Positions 1 through 6,129 are shown, numbered from the stretch's first letter. The stretch: DNA of 6,129 nucleotides from Dehalococcoidales bacterium (GCA_028718465.1 JAQULX010000188.1:1-6129); one strand, 5' to 3'. Numbers and translations are program-made. The notes: generated from the letters alone by a model not told the origin.

Positions 1-76
1 CGTACTGTTCGATACGGGAACGTACGAAGCGTATGTAAAAGCTTTGCAGCAAGAAGCAGAGAAACAGCCGGAGTGA
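1..76 (+). CDS. 3' end of a plus-strand gene, possibly a MobA-like nucleotidyltransferase (partial)
   Basis: An open frame enters from the left edge (first full codon at 2-4) and ends at TGA 74-76, giving 24 residues that start VLFDTGTYEAYVKAL and finish in a charged helix. The pattern of a hydrophobic strand, then Asp, then Thr-x-Glu-x-Tyr, resembles the C-terminal 'DIDTPEDY' element of MobA-like and sugar-nucleotide NTP transferases, where it lies near the end of the chain. This is a short-motif resemblance only; most of the protein is outside the window. The gene converges on the minus-strand operon and is probably a separate transcription unit. The frame itself is fairly credible; the family is tentative. 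Confidence 0.45.
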   Translation, partial: VLFDTGTYEAYVKALQQEAEKQPE

Positions 77-110
77 CAATCAGGATGTCAAATCAGGCCA
101 ATGCTGATTG
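77..110. repeat. Convergent intergenic inverted/direct repeat, possible weak bidirectional terminator
   Basis: The 48-bp gap between the two convergent genes contains CAATCAG at 77-83 and its complement CTGATTG at 104-110. A second AATCAG copy lies at 91-96 and can pair with the same CTGATT, leaving a 7-nt loop. The two stems are therefore alternatives. The two AATCAG copies belong to an imperfect tandem repeat (about 74-84 and 86-97). The position suits a terminator between converging genes, but the stems are only 6-7 bp, are AT-rich, and no T-run follows on either strand. A role in termination is an inference. Confidence 0.3.
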
Positions 111-124
111 AAAAGGGCTCATAT

Positions 125-1486
125 CTATGCATGTGAAGCAAGTTGAGGGGTGATAGAAAAGCCCGGGCCCGGGTTGGCCGGATGGGGCTCTTCCCCATTT
201 CTCTCATTCCTCAACTGGTCCAGAGCCAGATCGTATCGGGCAATTATGTCGGCGGCCTTTTGCAGGCTTCCTTGTTCCAGGCCGTAAGTCTGGCGAGATA
301 ACTGGATTTCCAGTTCTTCACGAAACTCTTTGAGTTTGGTGTCATTAGAGAACAGGGCACCGATAGCCGAATCGCCTCCTAATAGAATGCAGGCCTCGAC
401 CCTGTCATGCTCTTCACCGCTGTAAGTAATCGATGATGAAGCTGCTTTAACGCCCGGTAGATGATGTCTTACAAGCCTCCAAAGATGCTCGTTTATCGAT
501 TCTTCTCCAAAATTTTGCATCAGCTTCTCTGGTACTCGCAGCAGAAGGTGGCAGGCGAGTACTTTTTGTTTGGAGATGTTGTTGGCCGGATAAGCAATGG
601 TGCTTTCCAGGACATTTTTCACGCTGTCAAAAATCTCCATGCTGCGGCCTAGAGCAAGGCAGGGTACGACCAGTTTTATCCCTATCGATTGGTTAATACG
701 GGCCATTTCAGTTATATATTGGGGGGACATATTATTTATGAACAAATTGCTTACGGCTGCCAGCAGGCTGTCAGAGACCAGCTCCTGCCCCCCGCCTCCT
801 ACGCCCCTGAGTGTCTTAAAACGGTCATAGTGGAGGGCGATAACCATGTCGGCGGTTTTTCTCTCATTGTCCTCCAGCAGACGGGCAAGTCCGTAATAGG
901 CATTAACTTGATTATAAAACGATTCGTCTATCCCGGGAATAATACTCAGCACTACAATGTGACAATTCGGATTCAACTGGCGGCACTTCTCGACAAGTAC
1001 CGAGACGGCGCTCCCGATGCCGCCTCCAATCCCCGTCAGGATAATGACCACCTGCTTATCGTCCGCATGAGTTAAACCTGCATGTCTGATAGCCGGTAGC
1101 AGATTCGGATCGCGTTTCGCCACATTTTCACCGATTCCACAGAAGGTCACATTGCCGGAGTTTGGATCACCGAGTTTTAGCCTGAATGTGTCGTTGGAGT
1201 CGCCGGAACCGCTCTGCAATACCTTTTCATCGGTGTCTATGGCCAGATAGGAGTAGTCCGGGTTACGGTTACCATAGGCTGTCTTGTAAATATCGATCAT
1301 GGCGGTGCCTGCCGGACCCAGTCCTACCAGCAGCATGCCCGGAGATCGGCGGCCCATTTCAGCCCGGCCGGCTAGTGTGTTTGCCAGAGAGGCGAATTCG
1401 GAACGCAGGACCACGAGAGGCAATCCGCAAACTTTGCAATAGCTAAGTCCTTCCAGATTTTCGTGATTATGCGGGCATAGAACCAT
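125..1486 (-). CDS. Zinc-ribbon tubulin/FtsZ-like GTPase
   Basis: 453-residue member of the tubulin/FtsZ superfamily, expected to bind GTP and form filaments in the cytoplasm. Residues 4-20 (C4, H8, C17, C20, then G21-L22-P23) look like a zinc ribbon. A glycine-rich first loop follows at 54-60 (VGLGPAG), then LAIDTD at 81-86 after a beta strand, and the tubulin signature as GIGGGIGSA at 152-160, where FtsZ normally has GGGTGTG or GGGTGSG. A second activation-type domain follows to about residue 375, then a helical tail (382-427) and a Pro/Gly-rich end. The region where FtsZ carries its catalytic NxDxxD T7 loop reads NNMSPQYITEM (251-261), without the aspartates. The ATG start is fixed by an excellent ribosome binding site and by the zinc ribbon beginning at once. 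It overlaps the upstream gene by 20 bp and is the last gene of the operon. It is not a normal cell-division FtsZ; a Tubulin_2/FtsZl1-type relative is most likely. Superfamily call strong; cellular role unknown. Confidence 0.87.
   Translation of the reverse strand: MVLCPHNHENLEGLSYCKVCGLPLVVLRSEFASLANTLAGRAEMGRRSPGMLLVGLGPAGTAMIDIYKTAYGNRNPDYSYLAIDTDEKVLQSGSGDSNDTFRLKLGDPNSGNVTFCGIGENVAKRDPNLLPAIRHAGLTHADDKQVVIILTGIGGGIGSAVSVLVEKCRQLNPNCHIVVLSIIPGIDESFYNQVNAYYGLARLLEDNERKTADMVIALHYDRFKTLRGVGGGGQELVSDSLLAAVSNLFINNMSPQYITEMARINQSIGIKLVVPCLALGRSMEIFDSVKNVLESTIAYPANNISKQKVLACHLLLRVPEKLMQNFGEESINEHLWRLVRHHLPGVKAASSSITYSGEEHDRVEACILLGGDSAIGALFSNDTKLKEFREELEIQLSRQTYGLEQGSLQKAADIIARYDLALDQLRNERNGEEPHPANPGPGFSITPQLASHA
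162..173. repeat. 12-bp perfect GC palindrome in the tail of the tubulin-like gene
   Basis: CCCGGGCCCGGG is a perfect palindrome in an otherwise balanced-composition region. It lies within the codons for the Asn-Pro-Gly-Pro-Gly stretch of the tubulin-like protein's tail, which largely explains it. A role as a hairpin slowing transcription near the end of the operon is possible but unsupported. Confidence 0.35.
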
Positions 1487-2531
1487 TATGGTCCACCTCC
1501 TTCAGGGGTACTACAGGCTCGAACTTGAAAGGCCTGTTCTTGAAAGATTCAAACATTGCGCTTTCCACCTCTCTGGCGGTTTCTGCAACCAGGTCGACCT
1601 TCCTTTCTCCGGCAGCGGAACTGGCTGCATTCAGTTGCTCATTTAAGTTGAGGCCAAAGCAGTGCTGAAGAATAGCCCCGGTCGGTTGCAGCATTGATAG
1701 AGCATAATCTACACCGGTCCAGTCCTCGATCCGCGCCGCCAGAAGGGCTTCGAAGTGACCGGCACTATAAAGCAGAAAATAGGGCAAATGATTGAAGTTG
1801 GGTACCACGGCAGACAGCATGTCCTTCTGTTCCTGCCATTTATTCCACCATGCCTGGTTCTGCATCACCTGTTCGGACAACTCGTTAATAAGGCGGCCGG
1901 CGTTTGTGATGACCTCCTGGCCTGTTTGCGAAGCTACTGCTTCATCAAGATGCTTTAAGATTGGCTCAATCTCAATCGGGTGGTTTTTTTTCAGCTTTTC
2001 AACTTGCTGCCAGATGTTTGAGTATTGCCGTTTAACTTCGCTCCAGTTTGCGGTTATAACCGCATCGACCATAGCATAGTTAGCCTTGACTATTAACCAC
2101 AGGATTTCTGCCGCGTTCCAGATTTCGAAAGCATACTCCTCGCGAATTTGTCTCAGATGCTCTTGCAGTTCCCTTTTCAGCCTGGCAGCTTCCTCTTCCT
2201 GTTGCCTCTTTCGCTCTTCTGCCTCTTTCAGTAAATTGTCCAGGACCGTGTTCGCAGCTTCTGCCTGCGCTTTATCCGCGAACGAAAATGTTTCTTCCTC
2301 CGTTTCCCCATTATCGCTGTGAAACTTAAGCCGCGTGGTCTTATTGGTGGTATCCTGTTCCATGCCGACCAGCCGGTTCGTCTCAAAGCTTCGCAGCTTT
2401 TTCGGGCTGCTGAAGAAGCTGTTACTGTAAAATGCAATTTGCCCGGGCTCAATAACCAGTCGGGCCCCGCGGACGTTACGCCACTGGCGAATTCTGGCAA
2501 TGGTTAACGCCTGTGTTGTTTGGTCCGTCAT
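1467..2531 (-). CDS. PH/GRAM-like domain plus coiled-coil protein, function unknown
   Basis: 354-residue cytoplasmic protein that I do not recognise. Residues 20-103 alternate short strands (RLVIEPGQIAFYS, TRLKFHS, ETFSFAD) and end in a helix, which is the order expected of a bacterial PH or GRAM-like fold. A strongly charged coiled coil rich in E, K, R and Q follows at 100-133. The rest is mainly helical, with an aromatic, amphipathic stretch at 137-163 (W138, W145, Y152, W163), and ends in a short proline-containing tail. There is no signal peptide or convincing membrane span. Its ATG overlaps the stop of the membrane-protein gene as ATGA, and its own end overlaps the tubulin-like gene by 20 bp, so the three are probably translationally coupled. 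PH-like domains bind lipids or proteins, so an adaptor between membrane and filament is a reasonable inference. The fold call is by eye. Confidence 0.8.
   Translation of the reverse strand: MTDQTTQALTIARIRQWRNVRGARLVIEPGQIAFYSNSFFSSPKKLRSFETNRLVGMEQDTTNKTTRLKFHSDNGETEEETFSFADKAQAEAANTVLDNLLKEAEERKRQQEEEAARLKRELQEHLRQIREEYAFEIWNAAEILWLIVKANYAMVDAVITANWSEVKRQYSNIWQQVEKLKKNHPIEIEPILKHLDEAVASQTGQEVITNAGRLINELSEQVMQNQAWWNKWQEQKDMLSAVVPNFNHLPYFLLYSAGHFEALLAARIEDWTGVDYALSMLQPTGAILQHCFGLNLNEQLNAASSAAGERKVDLVAETAREVESAMFESFKNRPFKFEPVVPLKEVDHNGSMPA
1494..1502 (-). promoter_or_regulatory. Very strong ribosome binding site for the tubulin-like gene
   Basis: On the minus strand this reads AAGGAGGTG, a 9-base complement to the 16S rRNA 3' end, spaced 7 nt from the ATG at 1486. 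It lies inside the 3' end of the upstream coding sequence and is clearly stronger than the other two sites in the operon. This supports the chosen start and suggests the GTPase is made at a higher level than its partners. Confidence 0.85.
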
Positions 2532-4882
2532 ATTTTACTCCCGTTATTGCTCGCTGTTTGACTGTTACTGACCCTGACAAGGCTTCCCGTGTCTCCCTCA
2601 ATCTGGACCGCTCCGTGATGCTTCAGACTATAAAGCTCGAGGTATTTCTGTGAGTATTTGCGATTCAATGGCAGGTCATAGATATTTACCATGCTATTCT
2701 CATTGAGTTTAACATCGATCATAGGCTCGATGTTTGCGTAGTTAATAAGCAACTCATGGATAATGGAGTAGTCCCTGACAACCTGTGCGGCTGATTCCAG
2801 AACGAACGGCCGGCTTTTTAATACGGCCAGGCGGACATGAATGCTGGCAGGGCCGGGAGACTCTCTAAAAGCCCGCGAGATTTCAGCCATGCGGTCCTGG
2901 ATGGTCGGATCAATACCCCAGCTGTGCCCGTACGGCGTCTTGCTCCGGATACTCTTTTCGAGTTCCATTATCCTGTCACCCAGTCTTGAGCTCAAACGTG
3001 TAGTAATCTCGCCGATCTCACTTACCCTGGCTACTGTGCGCATCATCTCCGGCAGCCCCTGATTTTCAGAAGGAGCATCATACATGCCGGCAAGCTGGCC
3101 CGACAGTTCCTTGTAATAGCTGACACCGTTTGTATCTCCGAGATTGACTGCTGTTGGCAGCAGGATATTGTCTACTATTGCTTTCAGACCGTCTAAAATT
3201 AAACGGACTGCCTTATCCAGGCCGGCCATGGTGCCCATCAGAAAATGCTCGATATTACCCAGTTCCAGAAGGAATTCCTGTAGCGCAGCGGCATAGCGCT
3301 CCTGAGCGAGATAGTCACGGGCAATGTTAATACCGATGTTTTTAAATTCCGGGTCGACCTGGGAGCGGAGTATTTTCTCGAGTTTCTCAATGCCTTCTGC
3401 GAGCGACTGGGCGGCGGCCCGATAGGAATCGTTAAGACTCATTTGGAGCTTAAGTACCTCTTCATATTCCATGGAAGACAGTTGAGAGAAGGCCGGTCCC
3501 CGCAGAGTTTCCCCAAGAGAGAATCCGTATTTTTGGGACATCATCACATGGTCATTATATCTTTGCCAATCCTCGTCGTAATACCGGCAGAGTTTGTCTC
3601 TGGTTTCCTCCGCCGCTGTATTCAGCTTGCTTTGAAGTTCCTGAAAAAGGGCCATTTTCTTCTCGAGGTCGGCTGAAGACATATCTCTGACTGCCAGTCT
3701 GGTAAATGCAAGTTCTTGTTTGCAGATTTCACCCAGCGCCTCTTCGGCGCTGGTATCCATCCTGTAGCATTGGGCTTTGGTCTTTTGTGTTCTTTCTACG
3801 AAGATATCGGTCTGGGTTTGCATGATACCTGCTTGATCGGCCAGGCGAGCGCGCATTTTTAAAATTCTGTCCCGCTCTCTCTTGAAGACCTCCACGATTG
3901 AAGCAGACCCTCCGATTAATGTGGTCCCAACCAGGATGGCGGATATGCTCGCCGGACTGGAGTAGTCTAGCGGACGCGCCAGAACAATGGTCAGAAGTAC
4001 GAAAGCCAGAATACCGGCAAACAGGGAGGCGGCGGGTGCGGCGTAGGGCAAGTACGCTCGGCCAACTTCTCGCTTTTCCAACCATCGGAACAGGTAAAGC
4101 GTCCGGGCTCCGGCGGTTATGGCCGCCCCGGCCAGCAGGCAAAAAAGGATTCCCACAGGAAATAGCCTTTGTTCAAAAGACAGAGGCCAGTATTCCGCCA
4201 TATTCGATAGATACGGCAGGGTGTTCCCGGTCCCCGCTGTTTCTATAATCTGGCCGAGCCTGGTTGTGATTTCCGGCAGGCTCAATACAGGAACAGGTGG
4301 CAATGCCTGGAACGTAACCGGTTCAAGGATAGGCACGGCTCCGATAGAATGTCCTCCGTTGATCGCCAGAACGGGATAATAGAAGAGTGCAAAGGTTAGG
4401 AGTGTGCAGACTGTGCGTGCCCTTAAACCTCCGGAGCCCAAAAGGATTATCCCGATAATGACAGGTAGTGACAGGAAGGCAACCTGAGTAAGCATCAGGA
4501 TAAAGGCGACCACTCCGGCAGCGAAGCTCAGAGGCTCATGGTGCTCTCCGGCATATACGGCCAGAAGCAACAAAAAGACGAACATGATAGCCATCATGGG
4601 GATGGGAAGACCAACGCCTGCCGGAAGGGCCGACCCAAGCTGGTATACATAACCCGGAATAACCAGCACCAGCATAACGACCAGGGCGGGGGTCGGGGCT
4701 CTATAGGCCAGGATGCCGAGGCAGATAGCGGCGATAACCATCAGCTCCCTGGGGAAGAGCGGGACGGCCAGGAAGAAAAGTAATGAGGCGAAAAAAACCG
4801 ATAATGCCGTTGTTACTCTGAGGGCCGTCCGCCTGGTCCTGATCTCCCTGGCAATTATAGGATTGTCTCCGGTATTCCGCAT
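2528..4882 (-). CDS. Polytopic membrane protein with long cytoplasmic coiled-coil tail, function unknown
   Basis: 784-residue integral membrane protein with no family I can name. A basic N-terminus (R12-R22) is followed by hydrophobic segments at about 23-41, 46-60, 64-81, 93-111, 118-149 (one or two spans), 155-174, 239-260, 279-302 and 310-330. Basic residues at the N-terminus, R154-R156, R260-R275 and K334-R346 fit the positive-inside rule with both ends in the cytoplasm, which favours an even number of spans. Residues 175-238 form a Pro-rich outside loop with little charge. From 331 to 784 the chain is soluble: charged helices likely to form coiled coils (331-345, 400-440, 470-505, 615-645) and a C-terminal region from about 680. 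I saw no Walker A, transporter or enzyme motif. It starts 3 bp after the upstream stop and overlaps the next gene by 4 bp. The large inner tail suggests a membrane anchor or scaffold for the downstream tubulin-like protein; this is inference. Confidence 0.85.
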   Translation of the reverse strand: MRNTGDNPIIAREIRTRRTALRVTTALSVFFASLLFFLAVPLFPRELMVIAAICLGILAYRAPTPALVVMLVLVIPGYVYQLGSALPAGVGLPIPMMAIMFVFLLLLAVYAGEHHEPLSFAAGVVAFILMLTQVAFLSLPVIIGIILLGSGGLRARTVCTLLTFALFYYPVLAINGGHSIGAVPILEPVTFQALPPVPVLSLPEITTRLGQIIETAGTGNTLPYLSNMAEYWPLSFEQRLFPVGILFCLLAGAAITAGARTLYLFRWLEKREVGRAYLPYAAPAASLFAGILAFVLLTIVLARPLDYSSPASISAILVGTTLIGGSASIVEVFKRERDRILKMRARLADQAGIMQTQTDIFVERTQKTKAQCYRMDTSAEEALGEICKQELAFTRLAVRDMSSADLEKKMALFQELQSKLNTAAEETRDKLCRYYDEDWQRYNDHVMMSQKYGFSLGETLRGPAFSQLSSMEYEEVLKLQMSLNDSYRAAAQSLAEGIEKLEKILRSQVDPEFKNIGINIARDYLAQERYAAALQEFLLELGNIEHFLMGTMAGLDKAVRLILDGLKAIVDNILLPTAVNLGDTNGVSYYKELSGQLAGMYDAPSENQGLPEMMRTVARVSEIGEITTRLSSRLGDRIMELEKSIRSKTPYGHSWGIDPTIQDRMAEISRAFRESPGPASIHVRLAVLKSRPFVLESAAQVVRDYSIIHELLINYANIEPMIDVKLNENSMVNIYDLPLNRKYSQKYLELYSLKHHGAVQIEGDTGSLVRVSNSQTASNNGSKI
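2537..2542 (-). promoter_or_regulatory. Ribosome binding site for the PH-like/coiled-coil gene
   Basis: The minus strand reads GGGAGT followed by AAAAT before the ATG at 2531, a usable Shine-Dalgarno core at about 5-6 nt. It lies within the end of the membrane-protein gene and, with the ATGA overlap, supports start-stop coupled translation. Confidence 0.65.
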
Positions 4883-4885
4883 TGT

Positions 4886-6121
4886 CTATCTTCCTGCGCG
4901 GGTTGGTTCATTTGCACCAGCCCGCTGTGATTTCAATAACGGGGGAAGCAGACCCAACTGTTCAGGCAGCGCAGACAGGTCATCATCACTCAACTGGATC
5001 CCGTACTCCAGCAGCAGGGAATGCGCCATCATCCGCTCGCCGGGAGTAGCCGCCTCGTAGGCTTGCTTCATATCGCGATAGGGACTGAGTTGCTTGGGGG
5101 TAGCTTTGGCGGCTATCAGCAGGAACCTCACCCTCCAGGGGTCATCAGATTCGACCTGGCGGATGTAGACAGTTCGGGACACATCTTCTTTGACATAACC
5201 GGAAAGAGCTGCGGTGACATCTTGCTCCAGTTCTTTATTCCATATGCCGGGGGGCACGACCGCAGTAAACCACAGGAAATCAGACCGGTAGTCTCCGGTT
5301 AGTCCAAGTGTATCAGGAAGACGGAACAAGTTTACAACGCTGACTAGATAACGCCGCAAATGGTCCCAGTCCAGGATCTCTTTCAGTATGTTCTCGCGGC
5401 TCAAAGCGGTCTCATCGCCTTTTAATATGCGCTGCATTATCTTGAGACGCTCATGTTCGGTGAGATCCCCGGTGCGGTCATAGAAGCCGCGGTCCTTGAC
5501 CAGTTCGGTCTGTTTTTCCTGATAATGGTCGGTCAACGCAATAGTCTCGGTGACTAACCTCCGGTACTCAGAATTGACCTGGTATTTTTTCTCTATACTG
5601 ACATATTCCCGGATCTTCTCCTTCAGCCGGTCCAGTTCTTTCTGAGATCCTTGCATGTCATCGTTCAGTATTTGTGTGCGCTGGTCCAGTTCGGTGATTT
5701 TACTCTGAAGGAGTCTTTTCTTTCCTGCTGAGAATATCGACCTGGTTTTTTGCAGATCCCGTTTGACGCGCTGCCTTTCTGATTCGGCCGAAATACTCTG
5801 TTCTTCTATCCCGCGATAGGTGTTTTCAAGCTCTTTCTCCTCTTCCGTCAGCAGTTTCTTCATCCTGCGGCAGTTGGTAAGATACTCATCCATATTCTTG
5901 ATTTCCGTGTTTAACGGGCAAAGCATGGATGAAACAAAGGAAAATAACACTACCAGTTCGGGGCTCGATATCTTGCGTATGCTCGCAATAGTCTTTTCCC
6001 GGACTTCAGCGTTATCCGATGTTTCCAGGAGCCTGATGAGACGGTCTGCCAGTTTCCGTGTTTCGAGGTAGTCTCTGACTGCCGCTATATAGTCGAGAAT
6101 AAGGTTGGCATAGTCCATCAC
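4886..6121 (-). CDS. Soluble coiled-coil protein, first operon gene seen, function unknown
   Basis: 411-residue (or longer) protein that I do not recognise. Residues 1-75 are helical, with a hydrophobic patch at 54-70 (ELVVLFSFVSSMLCPL) that looks more like a buried helix than a membrane span. Residues 78-183 are dense in E, K, Q and R and should form a long coiled-coil hairpin, with a possible turn near 130-136. A helical link follows (200-265), then a compact mixed domain at about 280-345 (strands around DFLWFTAVVPPG, RTVYIRQV and RVRFLLIAAKA) and an acidic, leucine-rich end. Starts are GTG at 6121 or ATG at 6118. Neither has a clear ribosome binding site in the 8 bases left, and the frame stays open to the window edge, so the true start may lie outside. 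It precedes the membrane-protein gene by 3 bp. The C-terminal domain faintly recalls the region following the GTPase core in long tubulin-like proteins, but this is from memory and weak. Confidence 0.78.
   Translation of the reverse strand: MMDYANLILDYIAAVRDYLETRKLADRLIRLLETSDNAEVREKTIASIRKISSPELVVLFSFVSSMLCPLNTEIKNMDEYLTNCRRMKKLLTEEEKELENTYRGIEEQSISAESERQRVKRDLQKTRSIFSAGKKRLLQSKITELDQRTQILNDDMQGSQKELDRLKEKIREYVSIEKKYQVNSEYRRLVTETIALTDHYQEKQTELVKDRGFYDRTGDLTEHERLKIMQRILKGDETALSRENILKEILDWDHLRRYLVSVVNLFRLPDTLGLTGDYRSDFLWFTAVVPPGIWNKELEQDVTAALSGYVKEDVSRTVYIRQVESDDPWRVRFLLIAAKATPKQLSPYRDMKQAYEAATPGERMMAHSLLLEYGIQLSDDDLSALPEQLGLLPPLLKSQRAGANEPTRAGR
4890..4895 (-). promoter_or_regulatory. Ribosome binding site for the membrane-protein gene
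   Basis: The minus strand reads AGGAAG, then 7 nt (ATAGACA, containing the TAG stop of the preceding gene), then the ATG at 4882. The site therefore lies inside the end of the upstream coding region, which supports this start and coupled translation. Confidence 0.7.
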
Positions 6122-6129
6122 GTCCCAGA

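Noticed and set aside
77..124. Canonical rho-independent terminator
   Set aside because: The stems are only 6-7 bp and AT-rich, and neither strand has a T-run after the hairpin.
689..1075. Plus-strand open frame of 128 codons opposite the tubulin-like gene
   Set aside because: It is antisense to conserved GTPase motifs, which explain the coding signal; no domain is recognisable in its product.
125..1486. Assignment as the cell-division protein FtsZ
   Set aside because: The T7 NxDxxD motif and the C-terminal anchor peptide are missing, a zinc ribbon is present, and the neighbours are not ftsA, ftsQ or mur genes.
125..1486. Plasmid or phage partition tubulin (TubZ/PhuZ)
   Set aside because: No small DNA-binding TubR-like gene, no iteron centromere and no replication or phage genes are seen; the partners are membrane and coiled-coil proteins instead.
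3898..4248. Plus-strand open frame of 116 codons opposite the membrane-protein gene
   Set aside because: It lies wholly antisense to a much longer, well-supported gene; its product is rich in Arg, Trp and Pro with no recognisable domain, and other plus-strand frames across the operon look the same.
3890..4820. Membrane protein as a transporter or O-antigen polymerase
   Set aside because: The hydrophobic segments show no motif of those families that I can identify, and the long coiled-coil tail is atypical for them.
5910..5962. Transmembrane helix in the first gene (residues 54-70)
   Set aside because: The stretch is short, contains Glu, Ser and Pro, and lies between charged helices with no flanking topology signal; a buried helix is more likely.

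Overview
The window is almost entirely filled by a tight four-gene operon on the minus strand, read from the right edge to the left. The only other gene is the 3' end of a plus-strand gene at the extreme left (1-76), which faces the operon across a 48-bp gap. The best-supported identity is the last gene of the operon (125-1486). It is a tubulin/FtsZ-superfamily GTPase with a glycine-rich nucleotide loop near residue 55, an AIDTD strand/loop at 82-86 and a GIGGGIGSA signature at 152-160. An apparent CxxxH...CxxC zinc ribbon is fused to its N-terminus. I do not recognise the other three genes as named families.

In transcription order the operon is: (1) 4886-6121, a soluble coiled-coil protein with a compact C-terminal domain; (2) 2528-4882, a large polytopic membrane protein (about 8-10 helices) with a long cytoplasmic helical/coiled-coil tail; (3) 1467-2531, a PH/GRAM-like N-terminal domain followed by a charged coiled coil and a helical domain; (4) 125-1486, the zinc-ribbon tubulin homologue. 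The junctions are a 3-bp gap, a 4-bp ATGA overlap and a 20-bp overlap, so translation is probably coupled. The strongest ribosome binding site in the window (AAGGAGGTG) precedes the GTPase gene, as would suit a filament subunit needed in excess. The operon promoter lies beyond the right edge, and the first gene may also begin there.

Inferred system: a membrane-anchored cytoskeletal or membrane-remodelling machine, with the polytopic protein as anchor, the coiled-coil and PH-like proteins as adaptors, and the tubulin homologue as the nucleotide-driven filament or switch. It recalls the tubulin-like (FtsZl1/Tubulin_2) systems predicted to remodel membranes. However, none of the von Willebrand A, OmpA-like or separate GTPase partners I remember for those systems is visible here. 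The GTPase appears to lack the FtsZ NxDxxD catalytic T7 motif, so its hydrolysis mechanism may be unusual.

Organism: strong Bacillus-type Shine-Dalgarno sequences, roughly balanced base composition and mixed codon use suggest a Firmicute, perhaps of the Clostridia/Peptococcaceae type. This is a guess from general features; there is no taxonomic marker gene. No RNA genes, insertion sequences, CRISPR arrays or phage genes were seen.
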